Shown in pieces: positions 24,520-35,355 of a stretch of 64,000 nucleotides of DNA. The stretch comes from Lunularia cruciata. Taxonomy: Eukaryota; Streptophyta; Marchantiopsida; Lunulariales; Lunulariaceae. The notes under the pieces are model-generated. The model was given only the letters and a program-made list of their open reading frames with translations, was not told the DNA's origin and did no database searches. Position 1 is the first letter of the stretch, and each line of letters opens with the position of its first letter. The position numbers and the translations under genes were made by a program. The stretch lies in contig OX419760.1 in NCBI GenBank assembly GCA_948567375.1, positions 13,330,001 to 13,394,000 of the forward strand, written 5' to 3'.

Positions 24520-24890
24520 CACATTGATTGGAGTATGTTGGGGCTTGGAGCGGTGCTCACCCAGCATGATGATGAGGAGAAGGAGTTTGTGGTGGCCTAC
24601 GCTAGTCGCTCCAACAATTCAGCGGAGGCGAAGTATAGTTCATATGAGGGAGAGTGCTTGGCAGCAGTTTGGGCAGTAGCACATTTCCGATGTTACCTAT
24701 TTGGTAACCCCTTCACTCTCATCATTGATCATCAGCCGCTGAAGTGGTTGATGGAGTCCGATAAGCTTTCAGGGAAGCTTGCACAATGGGCTCTGATTTT
24801 ACAAGAGTATGATTTCACCGTTGTTCATAGACCTGGAGTGGTGAACCGTGATGCAAATAGGTTGAGTAGAAACCCATGTCCCAGCCAGCA
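24520..24890 (+). pseudogene. pol: RNase H domain
   Basis: Within the 24535-25248 frame: GAVLTQHDDEEKEFVVAYASR, KYSSYEGECLAAVWA, then FTLIIDHQPLKWLM and RPGVVNRDANRLSR. These are the standard Ty3/gypsy RNase H landmarks (the catalytic E in YEGECLA, D in IDHQ and a late D in RDAN). It would remove template RNA during reverse transcription. This domain is open over its length; the first Asp region near 24520 sits just after the stop at 24505. Confidence 0.9.
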
Positions 24891-25159
24891 GGATCAGACC
24901 AAAACACGCTGGCATGGTGAGACAGATGAGGAGATGGTGCCAGGTTGGCATGCATCGGCCTTTCTATGTATATTTGCAAAGGCTTTGGTGGTATCTCTCT
25001 CAGTGCATACAAGAGGAGTTATTGAAGTCACAGTTCCAGAGAGTGAAGATATTAGTACAGTTCAGCAAGACATTCACGATGATGTCTTAGTGATGGACTA
25101 TCTTTGCACTGGTGATGTGGGTGGCACAGTTGGGGCCAAGGAGAGAGACCGTGTTCTTC

Positions 25160-26110
25160 AGCAAGCCAGACGGTTCAGATTGGAGGGTAGACACCTTTTG
25201 CGTGTATGGAGGGATAGTAGAGTGCAAGTAGTACCACTACCAGCATAGAGACCACAATTGGTCCATCATGCTCATGAGGAGCTAGGACATTTTGGAGTAA
25301 AGCATACATATAGCTTACTCCAGAGTCATTATTGGTGGTATGGTATGCAGACCAAGGTACAGCAATTTGTTGCCAGATGTTTGGTTTGTGACCAAGTTAG
25401 AGCATCATTCAATGCTCCTATGCCACAGTTACACCCATTACCTATCATGGGATTGGGTTATCGTTGGAGTTTGGACTTCATTGGACCTTTACCGCTGACT
25501 GTGAGACATCATCGGTATGTTTTGGTGATGGTGGAGCACTTCTCCAAGTGGATTGAGTTGGTGGCACTTCCTAAAAAGTCTAGTGAAGGGACAACTTACT
25601 CGTTCCTGGATCAAGTTCTTAGTCATTTTGGTGCACCAACTGAGGTTTTGACTGATCAAGGTACAGAGTTCTTGGGGGAGTTTCAAGTCTTGTGTGACAA
25701 GGCTTTGATTGATCATCGTACTACATCCCGAGATCACCCTGAGGCAGATGGCTTAGCAGAGAGAGTGGTTCAGACGGTGAAGAGAGGATTGCAAAAGTAT
25801 GGTTTGCAGAGAGGCCACTTGGGAGATTGGGATCTCCAATTACCTTGGTTGGCCATGGGCTATTGGTTCAGCTAGCAAGCCTCCTTAGCATCCTTCTCTC
25901 CATACTTTCTACTCTATGGACAAGATCCAGATTTACCTGTAGCCATTTGTCGAGATGCTACTGTAGTTTTGGACTTGGACCCCGATGTATGGATGAGTGC
26001 ATGTTCTCAACGTGCAGAGATCTTTCAGAGAGTGATGTCAATGGCCTTTGAGAACTTAGCGATTGCTCAACATAGAGATACTTTACGCTATGCTACCATT
26101 TGAGGAGGAG
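25160..26110 (+). pseudogene. pol: Integrase with zinc finger and DD35E core (broken)
   Basis: The N-terminal HHCC finger reads HHAHEELGHFGVKHT to CLVCDQVRA at 25261-25395. The core has D1 in WSLDFIGP (25474-25476), D2 in VLTDQGTEF (25654-25656) and E in DGLAERVVQ (25759-25761). The D2-E spacing is exactly 35 residues, with all three acidic residues intact. Stops occur at 25246, 25873 and 26101. After the core comes a C-terminal region with GYRPSIYLHIGDYIYL, GVLVLEGRDGVVW and a DHVRNCAPCH motif leading into the PHD finger. It has no chromodomain. Confidence 0.92.
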
Positions 26111-26367
26111 GTTATAGACCCTCAATCTATCTACTTCATATAGGCGACTATATATATCTACAGCAAACAGCACCGACGACACTTGATTTTTCTACAGGCT
26201 GCACTATCTTGAGAGTGCGTGAGGTTTTGCCATTTGGAGTCCTTGTGTTAGAAGGACGTGATGGTGTTGTTTGGAAGGATCATGTGCGCAATTGTGCGCC
26301 ATGCCACCTCCCAAACATTGATGGTACTATGGACCCAAGCTTGGCACTTGTACGTGCAGGCTTGAGG

Positions 26368-26502
26368 TGTATGTTATGTGGCTCTTCTGGTGGAGCTGCT
26401 ACTATGTTAGTGTGTGATAGTTGTTTGAGAGGATGGCATATGGCATGTATGACTCCTCCCCTCACGGTGGTTCCTCAAGGATAGTGGTTATGTCCTAGAT
26501 GT
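26368..26502 (+). pseudogene. C-terminal PHD finger of the integrase polyprotein
   Basis: PHD fingers are two-zinc modules that read histone H3 tails. The eight ligands are visible: CMLC, then CDSC, then GWHMAC, then after TPPLTVVPQG the final WLCPRC, giving the C4HC3 pattern with the invariant Trp two residues before the seventh ligand. A TAG at 26482-26484 interrupts it between PQG and WLCPRC, where many PHD fingers have Gln or Glu before Trp. It sits in the integrase tail, the place where chromoviruses carry a chromodomain, so a targeting role is inferred. The same domain is recognisable in the second copy (47885-48024). Confidence 0.92.
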
Positions 26503-26678
26503 ACTTGACCTAGAACTAGTTCATTCTTTATATGGTATAGATTGCAGACAAGCGACTAATGATGGGGCTCCATAGCACCCGGCCTCCTGATCTTTGCCCA
26601 TTAGAGGGTATACCATATACTTAGAGTAGATGGCTATTTGGAGTTAGAGGGACCTAACCGCCAGCTAGGAGGGCAATT
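26503..26678 (+). promoter_or_regulatory. 3' untranslated region with candidate polypurine tract
   Basis: After the polyprotein end there is about 160 bp of non-coding sequence ending AGCTAGGAGGGCAATT immediately before block B1. The same string (AGCTAGGAGAGCAATT) precedes B1 in the second copy at 47707-47722 (-). This conservation fits a plus-strand primer (polypurine tract) for B1. Confidence 0.5.
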
Positions 26679-26784
26679 GTGGCACTTTAGAGTCTATGTA
26701 GGACTTATGTGTGAGTTGTGTTTCTATAGTGTATGATGTTGACAGCGATGTATGTTGTGTAGCGATGTATATACGCACAAAAGC
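26679..26784 (+). repeat. Block B, first copy (B1)
   Basis: GTGGCACTTTAGAGTCTATG to TATATACGCAC, about 100 bp, followed by AAAAGC and then repeat A2. It is nearly identical to B2 at 27233-27336 and absent next to A1. A TATATA string at 26768-26773 could be a TATA box for transcription starting at or just inside repeat A. Confidence 0.85.
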
Positions 26785-27232
26785 TGTCATGCCATTTGTA
26801 GTGCCGCATCTAGATGCTTGGACACTGGAGTTCCAGTGATAGTAGTTAGATTTATTTCAGCAGTTTCTTAGAGACTACTTTCCGACGGTTAGATTTTGTG
26901 TTTGGGGTATTGACTTCATGGTGGGGCCCACCGTCACTTTGCACCATTTGCACCATCAAGTGTGTCGTCAGCGGGACCGTTAGGGTTTCAGAGCTAGCTC
27001 AAGTCTAGGGGGTATAGTTTCAAAGTGAGCTCCAGAGAGCTCACTTCTCTGATGTTGAGCCTTCGAGTTCTTGGCTATGGTGGACAGAGGCCGGCGAGCG
27101 TCACCTGGATTCTCTATGCTTGAGTGAGTGTGGCTTGATTGTAATCAGTGCCCAGTTGTTGGCAGTTTATAGAATGACAGATCAAGTACTGATCTGAGTT
27201 GAGTTGAGTTGAGAGTGGTAAGCAATCTGATT
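26785..27232 (+). repeat. Terminal direct repeat A, 3' copy (A2)
   Basis: 448 bp, the same length as A1 (17447-17894). It begins TGTCATGCC and ends CTGATT. It is flanked on both sides by block B. Differences from A1 are mostly C/T and G/A transitions. Confidence 0.92.
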
Positions 27233-27336
27233 GTGGCACTTTAGAGTCTATGTAGGACTTATGTGTGAGTTGTGTTTCTATAGTGTATGATGTTGACAGC
27301 GATGTATGTTGTGTAGCAATGTATATACGCACGACA
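27233..27336 (+). repeat. Block B, second copy (B2), element end
   Basis: It repeats B1 with about one difference through CGCAC and then ends GACA. GACA is the inverse of the TGTC at 17447, and it is followed by the target-duplication copy AGAG. The A1-A2 divergence exceeds the B1-B2 divergence. Confidence 0.85.
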
Positions 27337-28450
27337 AGAGGATGGAACTCCTCATTGAGACTTATAAAGGTAAAGATAAATCTTTTTAATAATGGCTTAG
27401 ACTGAAGACCGTTTCTTAACTTCTTTGTTATTGTAGATATTCTTCTTAGTTAAGGACCTTCATGGATATAACCTATGGAGTAGTAAGTCCAAAGAAGAAT
27501 AAATTGCAAATTGTTTTTGGGGAAGAATTAATACCTTCTTTGACACATATAAGGTGCCTAATTAACCTACATATGAGTGGGAAAGGATAAGACAAGAAGA
27601 TAGGGCTATCAATGAACGATGCGGGTGAGCCAAGAAGATCTTTGGATTTCTTTAGCTTTGAGCACAAAGGAACTATTTAAGATAAGACAAGAAGATAAGA
27701 CTATCAATGAATAGTGAAAATGAGCCAAAAGTGTGTTTGGATTTCCTCAACCATTAGATTTCTTTTGCTTTGATTAGGAAGGAACTATTTAAGAATCTAA
27801 TCAATTGCAAATATCTTCATTTAGTGATTTTCCTTGAATACAAATAAAGCAAAGAATAAAGCTCTTTGTTACTTTTGCTTAATTTTGAGTATTGATGCAT
27901 GCTTTCATTGAGTGATAGTGAGGAAACTTTGTAGTAGTGACTGAGTGGGGGAGATCACTTGTACTTTTGACTAGGTTATGGAATTCTTGAGAGTTTTGAA
28001 GGAGCAAAAAAATGCATTGATGGATCAGAAATGAATTGTAGTGTTGAATAGTATCACAAGAGCAAAGAAAAACAATTACACCAACTCAAAGAGCCTTTGA
28101 AGTTGTGCCTTCTGGGAAGGGTAGTGCATGTTCTTTAGAGTTAAGGTTTGTTTAGAAAAGTAGCCATTTTTGGGTTGATTGAATCATCATCTTCAAGAAT
28201 AGTCAGAACACATTCTTAGTGAAAGTGATCTTCTTAGTTTCCTATTTTCCACAGTGTAGACACTACATTCTTCTAGGAGTAATTTGTACCCAAGAGGTTA
28301 AATAGGTAACAATAATGAACTACAAGTTGTGACAATTCTCTTCAAATCTAGTCATCTCTTATCCATATTATTGAGAGATAGACTTATTTCTTGTTTTTAT
28401 ATCACTTTTTGGTCAATACTAGATTACCACAGTTAATATGATACAAATTT
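27337..28450 (+). mobile_element. Family X relic, right part with LTR-like end
   Basis: This continues the AG-rich relic cut at 17446. Around 28250-28450 it contains the family X terminal block (TCTAGGAGTAATTTGTACCC then AAGAGGTTAAATAGG), shared with 1310-1430, 39640-39740 and, inverted, 45360-45450. No gene is visible; the frames are closed. Confidence 0.45.
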
Positions 28451-28669
28451 TCAAATCTTCTCCATCTTGCTAGGATGCTTCATTGGTGTTCTTTTCTGGG
28501 TCCTTTTCTTTAGAATCTTTTTTAGCCAAGAAAATTTATTAGATTTTTATATTTAAAGGATGTTAACCATTGTTATACTATAGAGAATAGGTTCTTGAGG
28601 ATTTTGATTTATCTTAATATCCAAAAGTATGGCAAACAAAATGTAACCCTAAATGGTGAATTAGTTCAT

Positions 28670-29390
28670 GGTTGCTTCGAGCGGCAGTTTTGCAAGTCGA
28701 AAACCTGGCTAACTCGAACTTTATAGTGGTGCTTGCATCTCTGGGAAAACTACAGTGACCAGATGATATCAGAAATGCGCGCTACATCCATGTCCTCTAC
28801 TTTCTCTTGCTTGCGGCTCCGCCTGATTCTTGCAAACGAAAAATCCATGTTCTATCATGCTTTCCAAAGCAGGAGACACTAGCATTGCTGTTAAGCGCAT
28901 CTTGTATCAAACGTTTTGACACACGCAAAGTAGCGACATGCCCTGAAGTATGAACCTGCGGTGAAACCAACGGAAATTAGGGTATGGAAGTGTGGAAACC
29001 GCCAGACGTATATAGCACCTGGGCATCAAGATCCACTCTTGGAATCTTAATAAGGGTTAGAACTGCCCACGGAAACCACCTTTCACAGTACGGTTTTTCT
29101 GCCGGTAAGATCAACATCACGATCCATAGAAAATGTTAGCAGTGTTTTCCTTCATTTAGGAGATATAACCACCCGCATAAACCCCAAACCCTAAAGGCGT
29201 TTGAGACGAAGAAGCAATGGCGAATTCTTAAGATAATCTTGAGAAAATCTTGGACGTGGAAGAAGGGTCGGACGCACTGGGTATTCTTTATGGTCTAAAG
29301 AGAGGACGGATGAACCATATAACTATACAACTGAAACAAGGATGGTGGTCAAAATTAGTCACATTTATTAATTGTTCTTTTTATATGTGA
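28670..29390 (+). pseudogene. CpG-retaining fragment resembling a host gene 5' end
   Basis: Base composition changes sharply here: CpG-containing strings (TTCGAGCGGC, GCGCGCTACATC, TGCGGCTCCGCC) are common, whereas the surroundings are CpG-poor. Near 29185 is ACCCCAAACCCTAAAGGCG, containing a telo-box-like motif usual in plant promoters of housekeeping genes. An ATG at 29217 starts MANS, then TAA at 29229. The frame continues open at 29232-29387 (DNLEKILDVEEGSDALG, then LYGLKRGRMNH), and TGA follows at 29388. It could be the promoter and first exon of a gene, broken by the early stop, or a captured gene fragment. I do not recognise the protein. Confidence 0.4.
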
Positions 29391-32300
29391 AAATATTAGA
29401 CCCTACTATCTAGGAAAAAGTTAAACAAGTTATTTCCTCCACGGAAAGAAGGTCTAATCCACCACAAGAAATCGACTGGAAGATATGCAAGGCCATGCAT
29501 ACACGGGTATGCCCACTTATGAGTTTCTCAGGTTATTATACTCAAAGGAGATTTAGCTTTGAAATTTGATATGCTGATTCAGAAAACACCAAGTAAAATT
29601 TTGTAGTTAAATGATCAAAAGTAGTGCTAATCTAGTCATTTTGTCCTCCAATATACATTACATCAATTATTAATTCACAAGGGAAACACACAACAATAGA
29701 GAAGGACTCTAAGGTGAACTATGGCTTAGGAGAATTTTCTTTATGGGTCTCATTATTGTGTTCATGTAGTTGATTTAAAACATTATCTTCCTCCATAATA
29801 AAACCATACGTGGAAAATAAAGGAGAAGAAGTTAGAACACCACTCTAAGGGTGGTGTTCTTTGTAAAGATCCATTTATCCTGATAGAAATGGATGGACTT
29901 GAACCAACATTGAGAGAATTCTCAACATCCACTTGCACTAAATTGATTTAAAATATATTTCTAAAGTGCCCCAATACAAACAGAAACTCCATAACAAGTT
30001 CTTTATGTATAGGCTATTTCTTGATAGGGCTCTAATCACAATTGATCCACTACATAAAAATCTAAGCATTCTAAAGAAAGATCCACTTGTTGAAAAATTT
30101 AATGAACATATATATCTAAGGTACTCTACTACTATTTAAGATTCTAAACAAAGTTTCTTAGTATGATTTCTTAGCTTGAAGATTATCTAATTGCATCTAG
30201 TCTTGTGCCTAATTAAAACTCCTTCACAACCTCTTGGTGTATTAACTTAGCTTGATGGTGCTCTCATTCTAACTTGTTCAATAAATTCAAAGTGCAATCA
30301 AGATAGATATCTAAGATACTCTAATAATCATTTAAATGTCTCACAACCTCTTCATATTGTCTTCATATAGAAGATAATTTATAGTTAAATGGACTTGAGA
30401 ATTAGGTGTATGGTCTAGTAGATATCTAAGATGCTCAAACTACAATTGATCTAATACCCCCAATGTGCAAGCATTCTCAACTTCCACTTGGAGGAAAATA
30501 CAATTAGGAAATATATATCAAAGGTAATCTATAATAACTTAAACACTCTCATGCACTCCTTATTTGTTACTTAGCACATCAATACTCTAACCATAATTGA
30601 TCTAATGTACAACTAAGATGTTCTATTAACAATTGGTCTAATGTACACCAAGTACATAAGACCAAGGTGGACACCTAAAGTACTTCACTAATAGCTAAAA
30701 CTCTCTTACAGCTTCTTGATGTAGTGGGTTTGGAAAATCACTCACAATGTTTTTATTTACTGAGTTTACAAGATGTATTTTTGAAATTTATTAACCTACT
30801 AAATTATTTAGTAAAGTGTGTATTAAAAATCCTTTGCAACAACTTGGTTTATTCACGCTTGCTTGCAAGTAGGTGGATAAGAGAGATTTTGTGACTTATT
30901 TATTGATTTGGGTTCAAAAGGTTAAGCTTGATGTGGATAGAAGTGTTCTTGGAAATAAGAGATAATTATTGCCAACAACATTTCACAACCTCATGATTTA
31001 TTGATTATAATAGATTTGGGAAGTCATTTTTGTTTCACTAATATTGGTTTAATGTGGATTGAGGTGTTGTTGGAAATAAGAGCCATTTCACAACCTCTTG
31101 ATTTACTAATAATTGTGGATTTGGAAACTATCTCCTAAGCCTTTAGGTCTAGTGACTCTAGCTTGATATGGATAAAGATTTTATAACATATGCTTCTTGA
31201 TCTAATACCTAACATTGATTTAATAATTTTGTCATAACCTCTTGGTCTATTTACTCTAGCTTGATGCAAATAAAGGTGTCATTGGCAATGAAAGGATTAT
31301 AAAACCTCTGATCTACTTCCTCTAGCTTGATAGGGATAGGCTGATGCTTGTAACACAAGAAATGCTAAAGGATAGTATTGTAGGAATTTTAGCTTGACAT
31401 GGATACAATTGTTCTTGGAAGTAAGGAAGATGCTAAAGGACTATTGTATGGAATAAATACTAAACTAAATCTCAGATCATAATGATCTAAATTTTTATAT
31501 TTACATCTTCACTACAATAATTCTGTTATCACTAACATTTAAGGTACTAAATGAGGGAATCTCTTCCTTTGCTATTAATGTAACCAAACATTATAGCTTT
31601 GTAGAATCACTAAAAGGAATATTCTTTGGAAACCAACATATCACTAGGTCTTTACCAGAGGTCTATTGTCTCCTAACATTTTACCTATTGAATGAGAGAT
31701 TTATCCTTGAAATACAAGTCAAAACCATTTAAAAGAGATTCTTAAAACCATTGGAAGGGCATACTCTTGAAATCAATTAAAGGGGCTCAAAGTTCACCAT
31801 AGATTAATCTCCAAGGAAAGATATAGGATAACATACAAGGCAACGGAAAAGAGAGACGTATCTAAAATGCATTTATTGGTTTCACTTATACTCTAATTTT
31901 TTGAGTGTATTTTCTTTTTTGGTGTTGGATGTAATATGAGCAAAGGAAATAACTATTAATAGTTAGTCTCCTCCACTAGCTACTCTCAAAGGATGCAAGG
32001 TGCATGCTGCTTTACTATATTCTCAAGCTTGGCCTAGAACCTTCTACTAATGAAAACTATAAACTATGAAGCATTAAAACTGAACACACAATATTCTCTA
32101 GCTTGGTTTAAAGTTTTCTACTATGGCAAAAACACCAAAAGATGAAGTGTCAAGTAATAATCCTTGTCACATTCCTATGTATTGTACCTTGCATTTACTC
32201 TTTATGTAAAGTAGGCTAATCATTGACTCAATATCTCCAAAGTTACAAACTATTATCTATCAACTCTAAATACCTCCATTGACCACTCCTACCTTTCAAC

Positions 32301-32394
32301 TCTTAATGCCTTTGTTCAGTCATCTAACACAAGAGGAAAGTTATCTCCAAAGCTATCAACTATTACTTATCTATCTTTGATATATATAATGACC
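29391..32394. other. AT-rich sequence with degenerate repeated phrases
   Basis: No coding region is supportable. From about 30180 to 31440 the phrases CACAACCTCTTG(G/A) and CTCTAGCTTGAT(A/G) recur irregularly roughly every 100-250 bp, suggesting a decayed minisatellite or internally repeated element. The remainder is featureless. Confidence 0.4.
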
Positions 32395-33086
32395 TGTGAG
32401 CCGGCCTGTCTCTCACTCAGGATGAACCTCTGATGGCTATTATGGTAGCGCACCATGGACTAAGAAGGCAAGGAACCCCAACTCCATCATACTCCTCCAA
32501 GGCTAACACTCCAAGACTCAAGACATTGCTCACTAGAGAACTCAATGAGAGAGAGATAGTTGCAAATGAAAGGATGATGAGTACCTCCTCACTCCTTGTT
32601 TATATACTTGTGAAATAGTTACGTACCAAAGTTACTAATTACCGTAGTAACTCAAGTTACTAGACTAAAAGTCAAGTAAAGTCAAAAAGTAGAAAGGAAT
32701 ATCCATTCACATGGGCATATTCCCCTAAGCATGTGGTCTTATCTTGACCCAACCACTAAAGCAAGGATTCCTTCACATGGGCTATCCTTGGACTAAAGAA
32801 GAATCCAAAACAAAAAGGCTTGCGGGCCCAAGAGTTCTCAACTCTTTCCCCAAAGCCAAACACCTAGGAATAATACCAAGTCAACACACTAAAATCCAAA
32901 ATAGTGGTGCTCATCTTTTCTACTTCCTCTAAAGTAAGGTCCCATCTATCTTAGCTATGACTAACTTTAGCTAACCATGACTAATATAGAACCATCCTTT
33001 ATCTCTATATAGATAATATCTCTTAAGTACTTGTAATACCAAGCTAAATATCACAATACCACACACATGCACAAATGGGTGTTACA
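32395..33086 (-). mobile_element. Solo LTR (family of the element at 60724-64000)
   Basis: 692 bp, TGTGAGCCGG to GTGTTACA in plus sense, flanked by GACC at 32391-32394 and GACC at 33087-33090, a 4-bp target duplication. It is very similar to 14203-14894 and 60724-61416. No internal sequence remains. A minus-strand TATATAAAC box lies near 32597-32612. Confidence 0.92.
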
Positions 33087-35355
33087 GACCACCTCTACAT
33101 ATAAGCTCTCAATGTTTGCTCATATGCTATAGTTTTGTGCTATAGTAACCCACCTTGACTCAGAGCAATATTTCCTTTTTTATTAGTTTAGTAATTTCAT
33201 TTTCAAGGCAGAAGGTTGTGATTCAAGCCAAAATTGGCATTAGAATGTAGATGAGCACCTCAAAAAGTAAATAATTCCCTCATAAAATGACTATGAGCTA
33301 GTTCCATGGCTTAGAGGTCCAATGTTCATATCATAATAGGGCTTTCTTGAGGGCCTGTTTTCCTTACAAAGATCAGCACTATGACTGACCTTAAGAATAC
33401 AAAGAATCATTTTGTTGTGAAGACTTGTCATTACAAATCATGTTGTTATGACTTTTCTTTGGCATGAGGTTGTTTCAATATGAATATAGTGGAAAGAATT
33501 TCTATCAATATGAAATTCTGCTGTCAAAGAAAGCACCTTCAAATTGCAGCTCAACAAAAATCATACCCCTCACACAAATGCACCATCAAAGTGCTTACTC
33601 TTGACCATTTGGTGCTAAGTGACATACATTTAGGACATGATTGTGACCTTTTATCAGCCACCATGACAAATGAAGGACAGATCGGTTTTGATATGAATAC
33701 AAAATAAGTATCCCGTGCCATGAAGAGAAGTTTTTTTACTTCTTATTCCTTTATGTGGTCAAATTCTTTTGTTGTGTAATTTAGGAATTCACCTTTTTCA
33801 AGAATTTAGCTATTCATAAGAATCACCTTTTTTAAATGCAAAGTGTGAAATCTTAAGAGATTTTGTAAGCAAGTATTGGCAATAGAGTAGATTCACAAAT
33901 CCAACTAATTAAGCAATGGTACAAAAATTGCAAAGGAGGGAAGGCAAGGCAAGTCTATAAAAATTGTAAGGAAACCTTGAGAGATTTCCAAATGAGGTTT
34001 GTACTATAGGTTAGATTACCTCAAGAGCTAGAAGGTAGAGTTCTTGCTTTGGGATTGGAGTTTGTTGGATGTCTCCCTACTAGAGAAATTTTTCAATAAC
34101 CTCAACATCATTGTCAATATATTGAGAGCAAGTCTGACAATGTGGATAGAGGACCATTGGCAATGAGTGAAAGGACAAGAGTGCTCTCCTTTTGGCCAAA
34201 TCCACATGGAAAATGTCTATGGCTGTTTGAGTAAAGACTTTAAGGATAGGATTGAAGACTCATTTGTAGGTGGGAAGTGAACAAATGAGTACAAGATAGA
34301 GGATCTTTTGGATCATTATGAAGTTATTCAGGTAAAAAGGAATGTGAAAGTGAATGAGGTGATCTCCTTCCAACTTGTGCACAAATAACATATAAGTTGG
34401 GCAAGGATGTTTTGAGAATGGGTCATTGAGCTATTAGATGACATGGATGAAAGCACACCTACAATCATACCCCCCCCCTTTATTCTACATTTCTACATAA
34501 AGATGAATCTTCTAAGCAATGAGAAGGAGAAATATCCCACTCACTTCTTTCATCTAGTGTACTTCATTGGACACACTGACTTGCCTAAAGAAATCATGAA
34601 ATCACAAGGTAGACAAGAAGTTTTCTTGCATGAAGAAGTTCATGTCCCTCCCCAAAACATACAATACAATTATCATCCATAAGAAGATGACCAAGGCAAG
34701 GACTAAGGTTCAAGCTTCCAAGAAGCACAAATGTGCGGTTAAGATGATTGAAATATCATCTAGCAAAAGTAAAAGTAGAGAAGCACTATGAAACAAAGGG
34801 GAACTTGAAGTAAAGGGAGAGGTTGGCCAATCCACCTCACAAACTAGTAAGAGTGCAACCTCATTAGGAAATGTGGAGGTTGGAAGTGATGAATCCTTCA
34901 CTTTGATATTGTTAACTATGCAAAATGACAAGGTGGATATGGGAGACAAGAACAACAAAGCATAGTCATTACCATCAACAATTCATGATTCAACTATAGG
35001 GATATGTGTGTTCAAAGCAAAAATACTAGAGAAGGAAGATGAGTGGATCCCTTTCTCCAAACTAAGAAGAACTCCGTGAAGAATATTAGCTTTCATTGAC
35101 TTTGTTTTAGGAAAACAAAACAAAGAGGTAGGGTCATCTAGAACAAAAAATGAAAATGACACAGGCAAACAAAGCTAGAACCAATGAACCCAAAAATTTA
35201 TCCAAGTCTAGAGCTAATACCAAGAGACAACTTAGTCAACTTAGTGGAGGAAGAGTCCATGAGTGGACAACAACAGGCAGACATGGCTGGTAACAAGGTC
35301 CTAACCAATAAGGGAGGAGAGGAAAAAATCAGAATCAAATCATGTAGGCCCAACT
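33087..35355 (+). pseudogene. Charged coding relic (family X-like)
   Basis: From about 33860 the sequence reads as a broken protein-coding region with Lys/Glu-rich composition. Examples are a phrase ALGLEFVGCLPTREIF near 34050 and an acidic, Ser/Lys-rich stretch near 34740-34960. The frames are interrupted every few dozen codons. It resembles in composition the relic at 15660-17446 and is interrupted at 35356 by an LTR. 33087-33860 shows nothing recognisable. Confidence 0.35.

Larger units (their letters stand above)
17447..27336 (+). mobile_element. Ty3/gypsy retrotransposon encoding a C5-methyltransferase and a PHD finger
   Basis: The element is about 9.9 kb. It starts TGTC (17447) and ends GACA (27333-27336), flanked by AGAG at 17443-17446 and 27337-27340, a 4-bp target duplication. 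The coding order on the plus strand is Gag with two zinc knuckles, aspartic protease, DNMT3-like methyltransferase, RT (YIDD), RNase H, DD35E integrase, then a PHD finger. RT before integrase places it in Ty3/gypsy. The termini are not simple LTRs: a 448-bp repeat A is at both ends, but a B block of about 104 bp occurs only at the 3' side, giving A ... B-A-B. Numerous stops and several frameshifts show it is inactive. A second copy lies at 47077-57480 (-). Confidence 0.93.
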
